A stretch of DNA of 7,395 bases from Candidatus Omnitrophota bacterium (lineage in GTDB: Bacteria; Omnitrophota; Gorgyraeia; B26-G9), in NCBI GenBank assembly GCA_028718845.1, contig JAQULA010000085.1:1-7395 (forward strand), in the 5' to 3' direction. The notes beneath the pieces are model-generated. The model was not told the origin of the DNA, ran no database searches, and saw only the letters and a list, made by a program, of their open reading frames with translations. Both the position numbers and the translations under genes were made by a program. Shown here piece by piece: positions 5,497-7,395 of this stretch (positions within the stretch are counted from its first letter, which is position 1; each line of letters opens with the position of its first letter).

Positions 5497-5670
5497 CCGC
5501 CAAGAACATTCTCGGATGCTTCCGGTGGCGGATCTCGCCGCGGGCCACTTCTTTGCGTCCACCCGGCGGACGGCCACTCTGCCAACTCTCCGCGCCAAGT
5601 TCATTCTTCGATGCCTACAGTGGCGACGCCTCGCCACTGGCCGCTTCTTCGCGTCCGCTTGGCGGGCGCG
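5497..5670. repeat. Two-unit tandem repeat (about 95-bp period) with hairpins
   Basis: Units at about 5497-5572 and 5591-5670 align with many substitutions: each has GCCAAG, then CATTCTCGGATGC or CATTCTTCGATGC, a dyad GTGGCG...CGCC, then GGCC, CTTCTT, GCGTCC and GGCGG. The right unit has a perfect 9-bp hairpin CAGTGGCGA-CGCC-TCGCCACTG (5618-5639); the left has an imperfect one at the same place. The tRNA 5'-end fragment 5571-5593 lies between them. The rest of the gap up to 5769 holds no gene. Confidence 0.75.
5571..5593 (-). repeat. Duplicate of the tRNA-Ser 5' end
   Basis: These 23 nt match 5217-5239 with one mismatch (A for G) in direct orientation. They cover the tRNA's first 21 nt (acceptor 5' strand and the start of the D-arm) plus two bases of leader. 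No anticodon or T-arm follows, so it is not a second tRNA. With the intact tRNA it brackets the GIY-YIG gene at 5239-5478. Confidence 0.8.
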
Positions 5671-5769
5671 ATATTTAGTGTTACAAAGGATATTTTCTAA
5701 CGGAAAATTTCATTTGCCGGGACTTCGAGCCTGCTTTCCGGGCGAGAAGTCTTTTTTTACTTTTACCTT

Positions 5770-6057
5770 TTAACTTTTTACTTGATCTTCTTCGTCGTCG
5801 ACCACACCGTCGTCGCGCGGCGCGAATGTGCCGAAGCTCCCCTGGAATTGGGCCAGCAGTTCTTTTACGCTTTCATACTGGCTATCTTCCACCATGACCC
5901 GCATCGGTTCGGCAAACATCAGATTGCCCACGCTGGTCACGTTTTCGTTATTGATATAATACACCACCCCGTTATCTTCAAGTAATGACTTGATGAACGC
6001 GATATCCGCGGGGTTAAATGTCTTAAATACCTCTTTAAATTGGGGTTCGTGTGTCAT
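5770..6057 (-). CDS. DUF2007 family protein (putative signal-transducing protein)
   Basis: The protein has 95 residues, soluble, with no signal peptide. The pattern FKTFNPADIAFIKSLLEDNGVVYYINNEN (11-39), VGNLMFAEPMRVMV (43-56) and YESVKELLAQF (61-71) is that of DUF2007: a ferredoxin-like fold starting with an alpha helix that chooses between copies or domains, then the NEN and VG...EPMRVMV strand pair. The family is annotated as putative signal-transducing but has no proven function. The C-terminus is acidic (RDDGVVDDEEDQ) and ends inside an A-rich repeat that supplies the last codons and the TAA stop. The ATG has no Shine-Dalgarno but lies about 7 nt below the expected start of a clear promoter. 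It is a separate transcription unit from the transporter upstream. Confidence 0.85.
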   Translation of the reverse strand: MTHEPQFKEVFKTFNPADIAFIKSLLEDNGVVYYINNENVTSVGNLMFAEPMRVMVEDSQYESVKELLAQFQGSFGTFAPRDDGVVDDEEDQVKS

Positions 6058-6070
6058 AGTGGATAGTATG

Positions 6071-6099
6071 GTTATAGCAAAATTTTCTTAAAAAAGCAA
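6071..6099 (-). promoter_or_regulatory. Sigma-70-type promoter for the DUF2007 gene
   Basis: On the minus strand TTGCTT (6094-6099), a spacer of exactly 17 nt ending in TGC, and TATAAC (6071-6076) make a good promoter with an extended -10. The expected start near 6064 is about 7 nt before the ATG at 6057, so the message is nearly leaderless. Confidence 0.6.
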
Positions 6100-6179
6100 T
6101 TAATGTCGTAAAAGTGTACCACGCCTTTATTTTCCGCGCAACCGATGAAAAGGCCGCAAAAACTAAAACGCAGGAATCC

Positions 6180-6263
6180 GGGGAAGTAAAAACATATGCC
6201 GGAACTAGTATCCCTTTGATTGTACGGACTTTTTACTTTTGCCTTGCTACTTTTTACTTCCCC
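6180..6263. repeat. 13-bp inverted repeat spanning the cbiO stop
   Basis: GGGGAAGTAAAAA (6180-6192, plus strand) is the exact reverse complement of TTTTTACTTCCCC (6251-6263); one more C-G pair extends it. The loop is 58 nt. In the minus-strand transcript the 5' arm covers the last codons and stop of cbiO, so the pair could fold at the 3' end of the cbiQO message. A further copy of the 11-mer ACTTTTTACTT lies at 6228-6238. Confidence 0.65.
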
Positions 6264-7023
6264 GCAGGCTTTCCGCGGGGCCGCATACCGGGCACGGCTG
6301 CATGCGCAGGGGTTTTTCCAGGCGGCTGCGGTGAAGCAGCCCCTCATCCTGAAATATTTTCCGCGTCGGTCCGTCGGCGGTGATCCGGCCCTGGTGCAAT
6401 ACGATCGTCCGCTCGCATAAATCCATGGCCAGGTCCAAATCGTGGGTGGCAATAATTTTAGTGTGCCGGAATGTCTTCAGCAGCGTAATTAACCGGCTGC
6501 GCGACATCGGGTCAAGGCTGGAACTCGGCTCATCCATGACCAGGATATCCGGAGACATCGCCAGCACCGTGGCAATTGCCACCGAACGTTTTTCCCCCTG
6601 GGAAAGCTTGTACGGCGGCCGTTTAGCCAAATGCCGCGCCTCCACGGTTTCCAGGGCCGCGGACACCTTGCGTTCGACCTCTTCCCGGCTTAAACCTAAA
6701 TTAAGCGGGCCAAAGGCCACATCATCAAAAACCGTCGGCATGAACAATTGATCGTCCGGATTCTGAAATACCATGCCCACGGTCCGGTGCACCGTCGGCA
6801 GCGTCTTTTCCGATAACGAAACATCGCCGATGCGCAGCAGGCCTTCGGACGCGGACAAATAACCGTTAAGATGCAGCAGCAGCGTCGATTTCCCGGCCCC
6901 GTTTTCTCCGACCAGGGCCACGGATTCTCCGTGAGTGATCCGAAAAGATATATCATCCAGGGCAACCGTGCCGTCCGGATACACATGCCGCACATTGATC
7001 GCTTCAACGATATGATGGCTCAC
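6247..7023 (-). CDS. cbiO: ECF/cobalt transporter ATPase CbiO (EcfA)
   Basis: The protein has 258 residues from GTG at 7021-7023. That start has AGAGGAG 8 nt upstream and overlaps the CbiQ stop as GTGA; the longer frame to 7101 is shadow of cbiQ. It is a complete ABC ATPase: Walker A GENGAGKST (39-47), Q-loop VFQNPDDQLF (85-94) with the FQNPD(D/N)QLF form typical of ECF ATPases, signature LSQGEKR (140-146), Walker B ILVMDEP (160-166, Glu165), D-loop SSLD (168-171), H-loop His194. It drives uptake of a metal (Co or Ni) or a vitamin with the CbiQ/EcfT subunit at the inner face of the membrane; no substrate-binding gene is in the window, so the substrate is open. The C-terminal tail has an unusual CPVCG (244-248), and the last codons lie in an A-rich repeat. 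Confidence 0.93.
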   Translation of the reverse strand: MSHHIVEAINVRHVYPDGTVALDDISFRITHGESVALVGENGAGKSTLLLHLNGYLSASEGLLRIGDVSLSEKTLPTVHRTVGMVFQNPDDQLFMPTVFDDVAFGPLNLGLSREEVERKVSAALETVEARHLAKRPPYKLSQGEKRSVAIATVLAMSPDILVMDEPSSSLDPMSRSRLITLLKTFRHTKIIATHDLDLAMDLCERTIVLHQGRITADGPTRKIFQDEGLLHRSRLEKPLRMQPCPVCGPAESLRGSKK

Positions 7024-7395
7024 CGCAAAACTCCTCTCACCCAGCCGCCAAACAGCACCGGGATATTCGCACAGCGAACGATGATAAAAAACACTATCCA
7101 TCCGGACGTAAACGCGATCTCTCTGCGGCCGATGCTCATCGCCCGGATAAGCCGGACCGTCCCGTCAAACCCCCGGCAATACATCGCCCGATAGATCCTC
7201 TCGGCCCGGTCCAGCGTACGCAGCAGCAAATGCCCCAGCAGGGAAACAAAAATCCGCGCATCCATCGATCGCGCGTTAAAAGAACGCAGAGCGCGCGCCC
7301 GGACCATCCGGTCCGCCTCTTCGGCCAGAACAAACAAATAACGATAAAAGAACAACAGCTGGACCACGAACAGCCGCGGCACTCCCAGCTTGGTC
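7020..7395 (-). CDS. cbiQ: ECF/cobalt transporter membrane subunit CbiQ (EcfT), C-terminal part
   Basis: The frame is open through the right edge, so the N-terminus is missing; about 124 C-terminal residues are present. It shows hydrophobic helices (LFVVQLLFFYRYLFVL; ARIFVSLLGHLLL; AFTSGWIVFFIIV) and the family pattern EEADRMVRARALRSF, followed by RAERIYRAMYCRGFDG, which is the conserved RaeriyxAMxxRGF block with the ArG-type motif that contacts the Q-groove of the ATPase; here Cys stands where Ala is usual. The TGA stop overlaps the cbiO GTG by 4 nt, the sign of translational coupling. CbiQ is the transducer between the ATPase and the substrate-binding component, which probably lies to the right. 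Confidence 0.9.
   Translation of the reverse strand, partial: TKLGVPRLFVVQLLFFYRYLFVLAEEADRMVRARALRSFNARSMDARIFVSLLGHLLLRTLDRAERIYRAMYCRGFDGTVRLIRAMSIGRREIAFTSGWIVFFIIVRCANIPVLFGGWVRGVLR

Noticed and set aside
5571..5593. Second tRNA-Ser gene
   Set aside because: Only the first 21 nt of the tRNA match; there is no anticodon arm or T-arm after it.
5479..5637. N-terminal extension of the GIY-YIG frame
   Set aside because: It translates the tandem repeat and the tRNA 5' fragment into Arg-rich sequence; the domain starts at the ATG at 5478, which has GGAG upstream.
4750..5670. CRISPR array
   Set aside because: The repeats are few, diverged, mostly inverted, and not separated by regular spacers; no cas gene is present.
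6260..6280. Hairpin CCCCGC...GCGGGG as a cbiO terminator
   Set aside because: It lies inside the coding end and no T-run follows it on the minus strand.
6072..6452. 126-codon minus-strand frame
   Set aside because: It covers the end of cbiO in another frame and an intergenic repeat, with low-complexity translation and no domain.
7024..7101. Longer start for CbiO
   Set aside because: It would overlap cbiQ by 80 nt; the GTG with AGAGGAG and a 4-nt overlap fits the operon.

Overview
The window (about 50% GC) carries seven protein genes and one tRNA, all read on the minus strand, and almost no credible plus-strand coding. The Gram-negative style signal peptides, the exported proteins of unusual families and the small GIY-YIG genes tucked against a tRNA suggest an uncultivated candidate-phylum bacterium. 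Omnitrophota or a relative in the PVC neighbourhood is my best guess, but this is inference only; there is no marker gene to settle it.

Reading along the minus strand from the right edge: an ECF/cobalt-type transporter pair comes first, a CbiQ/EcfT membrane subunit (7020-7395, cut by the right edge) overlapping by 4 nt a CbiO/EcfA ATPase (6247-7023). A small DUF2007 protein follows (5770-6057) behind a recognisable sigma-70-type promoter.

The middle (about 4378-5670) is an accessory patch built around a tRNA-Ser(CGA) gene (5148-5237). It holds two small GIY-YIG nuclease genes (5239-5478 and 4478-4735), fragments of the tRNA's 5' and 3' ends in both orientations, a shared bidirectional terminator, a tandem repeat of about 95 bp and several hairpins. 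It looks like the debris of tRNA-associated GIY-YIG mobile modules.

The left 4.2 kb holds three exported proteins in a row: a protein with degenerate protein-kinase/APH-type motifs (2916-4196), a class I SAM-methyltransferase (1336-2808), and a UPF0489 protein with arginase-fold motifs (1-1235, cut by the left edge; open through the edge with no stop). They share a short motif just after the signal peptide, L-x-P-x(6-8)-[ILV]-R-x-G-x-L. The two complete ones also end in the same ten-residue tail pattern, S-V-x-R-x-x-[DE]-E-A-I. Conserved residues are mostly encoded by different codons, so the likeness is at protein level. A tag-bearing family of exported proteins with cytosolic-type enzyme folds (ATP- and SAM-dependent) is the most novel thing I see here.
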